From Isoperla grammatica (Eukaryota; Arthropoda; Insecta; Plecoptera; Perlodidae): DNA of 64,000 nucleotides. This document shows, one piece after another, positions 34,201 through 43,719 of this stretch. The notes under the pieces were generated by a model. That model saw only the letters and a program-made list of their open reading frames with translations, was not told the origin of the DNA and made no database searches. The stretch is taken from NCBI GenBank assembly GCA_945910005.1, contig OX246747.1, forward strand, positions 2,154,254 to 2,218,253. Reading direction: 5' to 3'. How positions within the stretch are numbered: the first letter of the stretch is position 1; every line of letters starts with the position of its first letter. The position numbers were made by a program, and so were the translations under genes.

Positions 34201-37200
34201 GTCGTGTGAAGGCTTTATAGCGCTAGTTGTTAGCGATGTCGTGTCGTGTGAAGTCTTTATAGCGCTAGTTGTTAGCGATGTCGTGTCGTGTGAAGGCTTT
34301 ATAGCGCTAGTCGTTAGCGATGTCGTGTCGTGTGAAGGCTTTATAGCGCTAGTTGTTAGCGATGTCGTGTCGTGTGAAGTCTTTATAGCGCTAGTTGTTA
34401 GCGATGTCGTGTCGTGTGAAGGCTTTATAGCGCTAGTTGTTAGCGATGTCGTGTCGTGTGAAGTCTTTATAGCGCTAGTTGTTAGCGATGTCGTGTCGTG
34501 TGAAGGCTTTATAGCGCTAGTCGTTAGCGATGTCGTGTCGTGTGAAGGCTTTATAGCGCTAGTTGTTAGCGATGTCGTGTCGTGTGAAGGCTTTATAGCG
34601 CTAGTTGTTAGCGATGTCGTGTCGTGTGAAGGATATAGCGCTAGTTGTTAGCGATGTCGTGTCGTGTTAAGGCTTAATAGCGCTAGTTGTTAGCGATGTC
34701 GTGTCGTGTAAAGGCTTTATAGCGCTAGTCGATAGCGAATTCGTGTCGTGTGAAGGCTTTTTAGCGCTTGTCGTTAGCGATGTCGTGTCGTGTGAAGGCT
34801 TTATAGCGCTAGTTGTTAGCGATGTCGTGTCGTGTGAAGGCTTTATAGCGCTAGTTGTTAGCGATGTCGTGTCGTGTGAAGGCTTTTTAGCGCTAGTTGT
34901 TAGCGATGTCGTGTCGTGTGAAGGCTTTATAACGCTAGTTGTTAGCGATGTCGTGAGTGTGAAGGCTTTATAGCGCTAGTTGTTAGCGATGTCGTGTCGT
35001 GTGAAGGCTTTATAGCGCTAGTCGTTAGCGATGTCGTGTCGTGTGAAGGATATAGCGCTAGTTGTTAGCGATGTCGTGTCGTGTTAGGCTTTATAGCGCT
35101 AGTTGTTAGCGATGTCGTGTCGTGTGGTGAAGGCTTTATAGCGCTAGTCGTTAGCGATGTCGTGTCGTGTGAAGGCTTTATAGCGCTAGTCGTTAGCGAT
35201 GTCGTGTCGTGTGAAGGCTTTATAGCGCTAGTTGTTAGCGATGTCGTGTCGTGTGAAGGCTTTATAGCGCTAGTTGTTAGCGATGTCGTGTCGTGTGAAG
35301 GCTTTATAGCGCTAGTTGTTAGCGATGTCGTGTCGTGTGAAGGCTTTATAGCGCTAGTCGTTAGCGAAGTCGTGTCGTGTGAAGGCTTTATAGCGCTAGT
35401 TGTTTGCAATGTCGTGTGAAGGCTTTATAGCGCTAGTCGTTAGCGATGTCGTGTCGTGTGAAGGCTTTATAGCGCTAGTTGTTAGCGATGTCGTGTCGTG
35501 TGAAGGCTTTATAGCGCTAGTCGTTAGCGATGTCGTGTCGTGTGAAGGCTTTATAGCGCTAGTCGTTAGCGATGTCGTGTCGTGTGAAGGCTTTATAGCG
35601 CTAGTCGTTAGCGATGTCGTGTCGTGTGAAGGCTTTATAGCGCTAGTTGTTAGCGATGTCGTGTGAAGGCTTTATAGCCCTAGTTGTTAGCGATGTCGTG
35701 TCGTGTGAAGGCTTTATAGCGCTAGTCGTTAGCGATGTCGTGTCGTGTGAGGGCTTTATAGCGCTAGTTGTTAGCGATGTCGTGTCGTGTGAAGGCTTTA
35801 TAGCGCTAGTTGTTAGCGATGTCGTGTCGTGTGAAGGCTTTATAGCGCTAGTTGTTAGCGATGTCGTGTCGTGTGAAGGCTTTATAGCGCTAGTTGTTAG
35901 CGATGTCGTGTGATGGCTTTATAGCGCTAGTTGTTAGCGATGTCGTGTCGTGTGAAGGCTTTATAGCGCTAGTTGTTAGCGATGTCGTGTCGTGTGAAGG
36001 CTTTATAGCGCTAGTCGTTAGCGATGTCGTGTCGTGTGAAGGCTTTATAGCGCTAGTTGTTAGCGATGTCGTGCGATGGCTTTATAGCGCTAGTTGTTAG
36101 CGATGTCGTGTCGTGTGAAGGCTTTATAGCGCTAGTTGTTAGCGATGTCGTGTCGTGTGGAGGCTTTATAGCGCTAGTTGCTAGCGATGTCGTGTGATGG
36201 CTTTATAGCGCTAGTTGTTAGCGATGTGGTGTGATGGCTTTATAGCGCTAGTTGTTAGCGATGTCGTGTCGTGTGAAGGCTTTATAGCGCTAGTTGTTAG
36301 CGATGTCGTGTGATGGCTTTATAGCGCTAGTTGTTAGCGATGTCGTGTCGTGTGAAGGCTTTATAGCGCTAGTTGTTAGCGATGTCGTGTCGTGTGGAGG
36401 CTTTATAGCGCTAGTTGTTAGCGATGTCGTGTGATGGCTTTATAGCGCTAGTTGTTAGCGATGTCGTGTCGTGTGAAGGCTTTATAGCGCTAGTTGTTAG
36501 CGATGTCGTGTCGTGTGAAGGCTTTATAGCGCTAGTTGTTAGCGATGTCGTGTCGTGTGAAGGCTTTATAGCGCTAGTTGTTAGCGATGTCGTGTCGTGT
36601 GAAGGCTTTAAAGCGCTAGTTGTTAGCGATGTCGTGTCGTGTGAAGGCTTTATAGCGCTAGTTGTTAGCGATGTCGTGTCGTGTGAAGGCTTTATAGCGC
36701 TAGTTGTTAGCGATGTCGTGTCGTGTGAAGGCTTTATAGCGCTAGTTGTTAGCGATGTCGTGTCGTGTGAAGGCTTTATAGCGCTAGTTGTTAGCGATGT
36801 CGTGTCGTGTGAAGGCTTTATAGCGCTAGTTGTTAGCGATGTCGTGTCGTGTGAAGGCATTATAGCGCTAGTTGTTAGCGATGTCGTGTCGTGTGAAGGC
36901 TTTATAGCGCTAGTTGTTAGCGATGTCGTGTGATGGCTTTATAGCGCTAGTTGTTAGCGATGTCGTGTCGTGTGAAGGCTTTATAGCGCTAGTTGTTAGC
37001 GATGTCGTGTCGTGTGGAGGCTTTATAGCGCTAGTTGCTAGCGATGTCGTGTCGTGTGAAAGCTTTATAGCGCTAGTTGTTAGCGATTTCATGTCGTGTG
37101 AAGGCTTTATAGCGCTAGTTGTTAGCGATGTCATGTCGTGTGAAGGCTTTATAGCGCTAGTTGTTAGCGATATCGTGTCGTGTGAAGGCTTTATAGCGCT

Positions 37201-38476
37201 AGTTGTAAGCGATGTCATGTCGTGTGAAGGCTTTATAGCGCTAGTTGTTAGCGATATCGTGTCGTGTGAAGGCTTTATAGCGCTAGTTGTTAGCGATGTC
37301 ATGTCGTGTGAAGGCTTTATAGCGCTAGTTGTTAGCGATGTCGTGTCGTGTGAAGGCTTTATAGCGCTAGTTGTTAGCGATGTCGTGTCGTGTGAAGGCT
37401 TTATAGCGCTAGTTGTTAGCGATATCGTGTCGTGTGAAGGCTTTATAGCGCTAGTTGTTAGCGATGTCATGTCGTGTGAAGGCTTTATAGCGCTAGTTGT
37501 TAGCGATGTCGTGTCGTGTGAAGGCTATATAGCGCTAGTCGTTAGCGATGTCGTGTCGTGTGAAGGCTTTATAGCGCTAGTTGTTAGCGATATCGTGTCG
37601 TGTGAAGGCTTTATAGCGCTAGTTGTTAGCGATGTCATGTCGTGTGAAGGCTTTATAGCGCTAGTTGTTAGCGATATCGTGTCGTGTGAAGGCTTTATAG
37701 CGCTAGTCGTTAGCGATGTCCTGTCGTGTGAAGGCTTTATAGCGCTAGTTGTTAGCGATGTCATGTCGTGTGAAGGCTTTATAGCGCTAGTTGTTAGCGA
37801 TGTCGTGTCGTGTGAAGGCTTTATAGCGCTAGTTGTTAGCGATGTCGTGTCGTGTGAATGCTTTATAGCGCTAGTTGTTAGCGATGTCATGTCGTGTGAA
37901 GGCTTTATAGCGCTAGTTGTTAGCGATGTCGTGTCGTGTGAAGGCTTTATAGCGCTAGTCGTTAGCGATGTCGTGTGAAGGCTTTATAGCGCTAGTTGTT
38001 AGCGATGTCATGTCGTGTGAAGGCTTTATAGCGCTATTTGTTAGCGATGTCGTGTCGTGTGAAGGCTTTATAGCGCTAGTTGTTAGCGATGTCGTGTCGT
38101 GTGAAGGCTTTATAGCGCTAGTTGTTAGCGATGTCGTGTCGTGTGAAGGCTTTATAGCGCTAGTTGTTAGCGATGTCATGTCGTGTGAAGGCTTTATAGC
38201 GCTAGTTGTTAGCGATGTCGTGTCGTGTGAAGGCTTTATAGCGCTAGTTGTTAGCGATGTCGTGTCGTGTGAAGGCTTTATAGCGCTAGTTGTTAGCGAT
38301 GTCGTGTCGTGTGAAGGCTTTATAGCGCTAGTTGTTAGCGATGTCATGTCGTGTGAAGGCTTTATAGCGCTAGTTGTTAGCGATGTCGTGTCGTGTGAAG
38401 GCTTTATAGCGCTAGTTGTTAGCGATGTCGTGTCGTGTGAGGGCTTTATAGCGCTTGTTGTTAGCGATGTCGTGTC
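31207..38476 (+). repeat. 7.3-kb minisatellite, 42-bp unit, about 170-175 copies
   Basis: The consensus unit consists of GCGATGTCGTGTCGTGTGAA, GGCTTTATAGCGCTAGTTGT and TA. A 37-bp form lacks one GTCGT. Because 42 is divisible by three, both strands have long open frames (plus strand VSCEGFIALVVSDV repeated up to 43 times; minus strand TTSAIKPSHDTTSL). No signal peptide, flanking exon or codon signature supports coding. Higher-order structure is visible: a 247-bp block (five 42s plus one 37) at 35400, 35647 and 35894; GAATTC variants 210 bp apart near 32174 and 32384; alternating GAAGTC units at 34.0-34.5 kb; alternating GATATC/GTCATG units at 37.1-37.9 kb. Confidence 0.97.
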
Positions 38477-38813
38477 AAATGAACGCCTACACTCATTTCC
38501 GTATGCTCAACTACCAGACCAGCCATAATCTCTAGCAAAGTGTCTGAATCGGCCTTAACTCCCCTTTCAGCTTCGTGTATGTCTGTAGTCTTTACTGTTG
38601 GAGGAAGGGACAGCCAGGCACCGTAGGAACCAGGGTATAATGAAATTAAATCAATTGGTTTAACAAAGGTTTAATGTCAAAGACAGTACAAACAACTTTG
38701 TTCAACACATTTTATATTTGCTGCCCCATAATATTATGTTACCTTTACCAAATACCAAGTATGAACTATAAACATATTTCAACCCCGTTATTGTTTGAAC
38801 ATAGAAAAATCTA
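38477..38813. other. Spacer between the 42-bp array and the peptide gene
   Basis: No gene recognised. It would be downstream (3') of the minus-strand peptide gene. Confidence 0.4.
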
Positions 38814-38819
38814 TTTATT
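38814..38819 (-). terminator. Poly(A) signal of the peptide-precursor gene
   Basis: AATAAA on the minus strand, 16 bases after the TAA stop codon of the 38836-39693 frame. It fits a short 3' UTR. Confidence 0.6.
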
Positions 38820-38835
38820 GTTAGGCACCGATCGT

Positions 38836-39693
38836 TTACCCGCTGTTACCGCAATTACGCGCATAACATGCCGCTCGCGCTGGCCGCGGCTGCTCGTCCA
38901 ACGCATCAGCAGAGCGGCGACCCCTAATGTCCCCGGAGGCATCAGCAGAGCGGCGACCCCTAATGTCCTCGGGGGCATCAGCAGAGCGGCGACCCCTAAT
39001 GTCCCCGGGGGCATCAGCAGAGCGGCGACCCCTAATGTCCTCGGGGGCATCAGCAGAGCGGCGACCCCTAATGTCCCCGGAGGCATCAGCAGAGCGGCGA
39101 CCCCTAATGTCCTCGGGGGCATCAGCAGAGCGGCGACCCCTAATGTCCTCGGGGGCATCAGCAGAGCGGCGACCCCTTATGTCCTCGGGGGCATCAGCAG
39201 AGCGGCGACCCCTTATGTCCTCGGGGGCATCAGCAGAGCGGCGACCCCTAATGTCCTCGGGGGCATCAGCAGAGCGGCGACCCCTTATGTCCTCGGGGGC
39301 ATCAGCAGAGCGGCGACCCCTAATGTCCCCGGAGGCATCAGCAGAGCGGCGACCCCTAATGTCCTCGGGGGCATCAGCAGAGCGGCGACCCCTAATGTCC
39401 TCGGGGGCATCAGCAGAGCGGCGACCCCTTATGTCCTCGGGGGCATCAGCAGAGCGGCGACCCCTTATGTCCTCGGGGGCATCAGCAGAGCGGCGACCCC
39501 TAATGTCCTCGGGGGCATCAGCAGAGCGGCGACCCCTTATGTCCTCGGGGGCATCAGCAGAGCGGCGACCCATCATGGAGGCAGCGTCCTTCACCATGTC
39601 CCCCCAATTATCGTCGTCGGGGTCTCCGGCAGCCTCGCCCATGAGGAACACCGCCAGCATTGCAAGCACAGACCACAGCCACAGGGCGTTCAT
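38836..39693 (-). CDS. Secreted multi-copy peptide precursor (neuropeptide-like), 285 aa
   Basis: Residues 1-23 form a classic signal peptide (MNALWLWSVLAMLAVFLMGE then AAG). An acidic spacer follows (DPDDDNWGDMVKDAASMMG, about 24-42). Residues 43-258 are 18 tandem 12-mers of the form RRSADAPEDIRG; 14 have APED, three ASGD and one APGD. Each junction reads R-G-R-R, a furin/prohormone-convertase-type site. The Gly before Arg-Arg is a standard amidation signal, so predicted products are SADAPEDIR-amide and two variants, plus an amidated spacer peptide ending ASMM. The tail (259-285) has SADALDEQPRPARAACYARN then CGNSG with two Cys. An AG acceptor-like TGTTGTTGCAG lies 2 bases before the ATG, suggesting a 5' UTR intron, and AATAAA follows the stop. 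The processing scheme is known biology applied by inference; I do not recognise the peptide family. Opposite-strand frames exist only because the unit is 36 bp. Confidence 0.85.
   Translation of the reverse strand: MNALWLWSVLAMLAVFLMGEAAGDPDDDNWGDMVKDAASMMGRRSADAPEDIRGRRSADAPEDIRGRRSADAPEDIRGRRSADAPEDIRGRRSADAPEDIRGRRSADAPEDIRGRRSADASGDIRGRRSADAPEDIRGRRSADAPEDIRGRRSADAPEDIRGRRSADAPEDIRGRRSADAPEDIRGRRSADAPEDIRGRRSADASGDIRGRRSADAPEDIRGRRSADAPGDIRGRRSADAPEDIRGRRSADASGDIRGRRSADALDEQPRPARAACYARNCGNSG
38920..39567 (-). repeat. 18 x 36-bp tandem repeat encoding the peptide units
   Basis: Units differ at few sites: a synonymous ATT/ATA Ile codon and changes that give APED, ASGD or APGD. The near-identity points to recent expansion or gene conversion. 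Every unit keeps the dibasic site and the Gly. Confidence 0.97.
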
Positions 39694-39704
39694 TGCTGCA
39701 ACAA
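39694..39704 (-). promoter_or_regulatory. Probable 3' splice site just before the peptide-precursor ATG
   Basis: The minus strand reads TGTTGTTGCAG, then CA and the ATG. The pyrimidine content is modest. If used, the entire coding sequence lies in one exon and the 5' UTR is split. Confidence 0.45.
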
Positions 39705-39770
39705 CACACGTGATATTAACCGTCGCGTGGCTTGGCCCGGCGCGCCTAGGTTGATGCAGGACAGTCGTAT

Positions 39771-39930
39771 AGGCGACCCAAGACTACCTTACACATGCTT
39801 TCCCCACAGGGGAGGCACTCGTAGTAACCAGCGAACAGTCTGAGACAACCCCGCGCAAATACTGATCGCTGGTTGGCTACGAGTGCCTCGCCTGTGACGA
39901 AAGCACATGTAAGGTAGTCTTGGGTCGCCT
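39771..39930. repeat. 160-bp hairpin upstream of the peptide gene
   Basis: Two arms of about 69-70 bp are about 90 percent complementary: AGGCGACCCAAGACTACCTT at the left and AAGGTAGTCTTGGGTCGCCT at the right. Both also carry GAGGCACTCGTAG / CTACGAGTGCCTC. A central spacer of about 20 bp includes CAACCCCGCGCAAAT. It lies 78 bp upstream of the peptide-precursor ATG on the minus strand. Most likely a small foldback MITE; a regulatory role is possible but not shown. Confidence 0.85.
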
Positions 39931-40129
39931 TTACACTCCCCCACCCCGATGTAGTTGTTTTGTCTCTCGCTCCGTAGATGTCAGTGTTTCAAGATAGGTG
40001 TGTCGCGCACCCATTTCTATTACCCTTATTATTCCTTCGTTACTTCGTTATACAACCTGCATCGTACAACAAGCAAGAAGCCAACCGCACAGCCGTAAAC
40101 CATAAGTCGACAATAATATCGCTCCCACC

Positions 40130-40135
<6 letters not shown>
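39931..40135. other. Spacer upstream of the peptide gene
   Basis: No gene recognised. It could hold the promoter or 5' exon of the minus-strand peptide gene, but no TATA box or donor was assigned with confidence. Confidence 0.3.

Positions 40136-40168
<33 letters not shown>
40136..40168. repeat. (TA)n microsatellite
   Basis: An uninterrupted run of about 16 AT dinucleotides. Confidence 0.95.
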
Positions 40169-40170
<2 letters not shown>

Positions 40171-40567
40171 ACAGTCCAATTTCTCAGGCCACGACCGGTG
40201 CCTGATTTCTGAAATAACAAGTGGGCGGACGCTCGACGAACTTCCGCCTCGAGGGGAGTTGTTAGCATATTTTTAAGTCAAGCTGGAGGGAGACATCTTT
40301 TCAGTAAAAAAAAAAAAAAAAACACGTTGGGTTCGAGGTAAGGGGGGTGGTGACCAAACAGCAGCGCCGCAGTCGAATTGTTTTAAATTTGGGTTCTAGA
40401 GTTCGTTCGGAGCGTTTCAGAAATAATGTACCGGACTGAATGCAATACCGAAATGCTGTCATTATGCAGGGCAAAAAGCAAAAAGTCAAAAACCAGAAAA
40501 CTGCCAAAATGAATTAATACATTGACTAGAACGTTTTGGCTGTTGATACAGTTGGTTTATTCGAACA

Positions 40568-41471
40568 AGTTCAAGTTTCAAGTTTTTATTGGCATTGTAC
40601 ATGTACATGTTATTTGCAATGTATTGCATATATGTTGGCATCAATAGAAGTGACATAGAACAGAAACACATTATTTTTAAGTTGTTGCATTTAGGTACAC
40701 ACATACGTTATATGACTTGTGCGTGTGTACCTAATGCCTGAATTTTGCCTACTTCTAATATAACTATGAACTAAACTAAAATAATACATACTCTACATAG
40801 TACATACTATGACATAATGGCGTTATTAAAGGTGTCTCTGGTAATAAACATTTGAATAGGATGTTGCTGTTACCATGTTGTGCTATATTTGTATAATATA
40901 TAATAAAGTAATAAGAAATTATAAATTTCTTCTTCCTAAGAATAAATCAAAATAAATATAAATAAGTAGCCTAAACTAAAGTCTAAATTTAAAGAAAAGA
41001 AAAGACAAGGGAACACAAAAACTATTACGTACGGTATAACCTATTTGAAATTTTACCAACGAAAGGGGATATTTAAAGGGATTTATTCTACGGTACTAAT
41101 TAGATTCAATTTGTATGTCGTGTTGTTTAAAATACGAGGTTGATAATTTTCTCTATTTTGTCATTAGGCTCCTTAAAAATCCATTTTTTAATCAAGAAAT
41201 TAAATCTATGTAATGATGAACACGAGCGTACTTCTACAGGTATGGTATTGTCAAATTTTGGGCCAAGAAATCCCACTTGTTTTTGAGCTAGTGCATTGTT
41301 GGTTCTAGGAATTCCAAGATTGTTTTTAGTTTTGTTTCTAGTGTGTGATAGATGAGTTATTTTTGTAAATGAGTTGATATGCTTATAGACGTATTTAACC
41401 AGATTGTTTATTGACCAAATAAAATAAAATAAATGTAATAAAATAATATTAAAATTTAGGAGCATTGACAA
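40568..41471 (-). mobile_element. 5'-truncated LINE, C-terminal RT-protein remnant and 3' UTR
   Basis: On the minus strand the frame 41471-41127 ends a LINE-type reverse-transcriptase ORF: HLSHTRNKTKNNLGIPRTNN then ALAQKQVGFLGPKF, like the C-terminal part of Jockey/CR1-type proteins. The 3' UTR then runs to AATGCCAATAAAAACTTGAA with a short AACTTG-type tail repeat at about 40568. The RT catalytic core is missing. This copy is dead. Confidence 0.7.
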
Positions 41472-41831
41472 CCAATTGCATTGTTAAAATACATTTAATA
41501 AGTACTTTAGTAAACATTTTATTGAATAATAATTGTGTAAATGTAGGCTATTCACCTGCTGATGTCGAGGATCGATGACGAATCCAGTGTAGAAGTCTGG
41601 AAGATGTGAGAACTTGACTGTTCCAAGCAGGGGTATTTATATGAGAGGTCTCAATTGTAATTCTGAACAATAACCCATCACATTCATGTTATGACCAAAC
41701 TTAATTAGTGTTTATTTAAGTAGGCGTAATCAAACCATTGCTACACTTTTTAGTATCGAGGAATGCAAAACGTTCAATGACATTGTTGTTTCTTATATCG
41801 TATAAAATATTGATTGGCGCAGTGAAGCAAA

Positions 41832-42760
41832 TAGGGAATGCTCCTTAACTTTTGGTTTATGATAGTTTTAACAGTGTAGTAGTATGCAAAGCTGCCCTGC
41901 AAAAGATTTGTTTCTATCAAATACATTTTAACTAGTTTTCCGAAGGTTTGCAAAATGCATGTTTGAATTCCGCGCCTGAACAGCTCACCGCCTGTCCCGG
42001 CGGCTGTAACGTCATGGCTCGCTAGAGCTGTGTGACCGTGCGGCCGTACCGCTGGTGTATTGTGCCCGTAACTATCGAACGGGACACTTGTAATTAAAGT
42101 GGGGCATATCAAAAGTTTTGCAATTTAGTTCTCTTTAAGATAAAAGAAAGAAAGAATAAAAAAAAACATTTGATCGTGCTGGGTCGAAAACCGCAAAACG
42201 CGGTCGAAACAATTCCATACATTGCGAAATGTATCACATCAAGGCGGTAGGAGGGGGTGGTCCAATAAAAATGTCAAAACGTAGCCGGAAGGTGAGCGTC
42301 GGATACTGCAGAGACAAAAAGTGAAAAAAGTCATTAGTGATGGCTTTCGGAAAAAAAACAACTGAAAATCGGAAAAATCCGCACATTTGTCGCTTCCACC
42401 CGAAAAGTCTTCGGGAAAAAGTCGGAAAATGGAAAATCCAAAAACACCATCGGAAAGCTGGAAAAATTTCAGTCATGAACATTGTCCAGTGAAAGTGAAT
42501 TTTCCACTTTTAAGGTCCAAAATGCTCAAAGTGCGGGGAAATCTATTAGAACGTAAACACAATAGCCGCTAGCGAACTATGACGTCACGAGCTGTAGTAG
42601 CCATCACAGAGCGTTTTCGTTCCAGCCAAAGTTAAAACCGTGTTAAATACACCAAGAAATACTTATATTTATGAAATAAATATATTATTGGAATCAACTC
42701 TCACTATATTTGATGTAAGTAAGAATTGTGTCGTATTATAAACTTAAGGAGCATTCCCTA
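41832..42760. mobile_element. 929-bp TIR element, end TAGGGAATGCTCCTTAA
   Basis: TAGGGAATGCTCCTTAA at 41832-41848 is matched by TTAAGGAGCATTCCCTA at 42744-42760. Similarity continues weakly inward. The interior holds repeated CGGAAAA motifs near 42290-42460 and no transposase. Non-autonomous. Confidence 0.75.
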
Positions 42761-42812
42761 TTAAAAACACAATTAGTTGAAATGAAACAATTGCGTTATG
42801 TAACCAGCTAAC

Positions 42813-43614
42813 ACACAAAAATGCACAAAAAAAAAAAAGGCCAAGCCCAAAACGGAGAAGATCAACCGTCACCAACCAAAGAGGGCTCACGCACCAAAAA
42901 CGCCAATTTCAAAAGACGCTTAACTTTTAAAGGGGTCTAAAATTGTGGCCAAGCCGATTCTTTTATTTCCAATACATAAAATTATTCATTATTGAAATAA
43001 ACATATACATAAATGTTTACATCATTTAATAAATGATATATAAACAAAAATTTAAAAATTAAATTGACTTATTGAAACATTTCGAGGAGGGAAAAACAAA
43101 ATGAACAAACTTTATTTATAATTAATGGCTTGGCCGATGAATTTGTTTTAAACTTTAAAATCAATCTAATATGTGATTCAAGAAACATTTCTGGAATTGG
43201 AAAATAAAACTGAGAATGCAAATTCATCAGCCAAGCTTTTAATTATAAATTAAGTGTGTTTACTTTGTTTTTCTCACCCCGAAATGTTTCAATAAGTCAA
43301 TTTAATTGTGTAATTGTTGTTAATACATCTTTTCTCTGCCAACCCCCATTCACTTTTGTAGTGAATGGGAATGATTAATAAATAAATAAATAAATTATAA
43401 AGTGATGTAAACATTTATATATTTGTTTATATCATTATTTACTATATTTATATATTGGAAATGAAAAAATTGGCTTTGCCCTTAATTATAGATATCACCC
43501 TTAAAATGTTGAGCCTCTTTAAAAATTGGCGTGTTTTGTACGTGTGCCCTCTTTGGTTTTTAACGGTTTGTCTTCTCCGTTTTGGGCTTGGCCATTTTTT
43601 TTGCATTTTTGTGT
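42813..43614. mobile_element. 802-bp long-TIR element
   Basis: The left arm (ACACAAAAATGCAC, GGCCAAGCCCAAAACGGAGA, CCAAAGAGGG) is inverted at the right (CCCTCTTTGG, TCTCCGTTTTGGGCTTGGCC, TGCATTTTTGTGT). Outer arms are about 100 bp. Secondary symmetry is present inside (TTGGCCGATGAATTTG and AATTCATCAGCCAAGC). It starts 52 bp after the 41832-42760 element. Confidence 0.8.
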
Positions 43615-43719
43615 ATTATACTAATGCATTTTATTTAAAAGGACTTATCTTGGCATTTATCCATGTCAAACAACTTAATGTCAAAAACCACACGCGGGTT
43701 ATTTTGATATTCGCCTAGC

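Noticed and set aside
38836..38919. True oxytocin/vasopressin family member
   Set aside because: Ring spacing fits, but Pro7, the C-terminal Gly-Lys-Arg and the neurophysin domain are absent and the position in the precursor is wrong.
38674..39843. 389- and 275-codon plus-strand frames across the peptide gene
   Set aside because: Shadows of the 36-bp unit. Only the minus-strand frame has a signal peptide, processing sites, a poly(A) signal and an acceptor-like site before the ATG.
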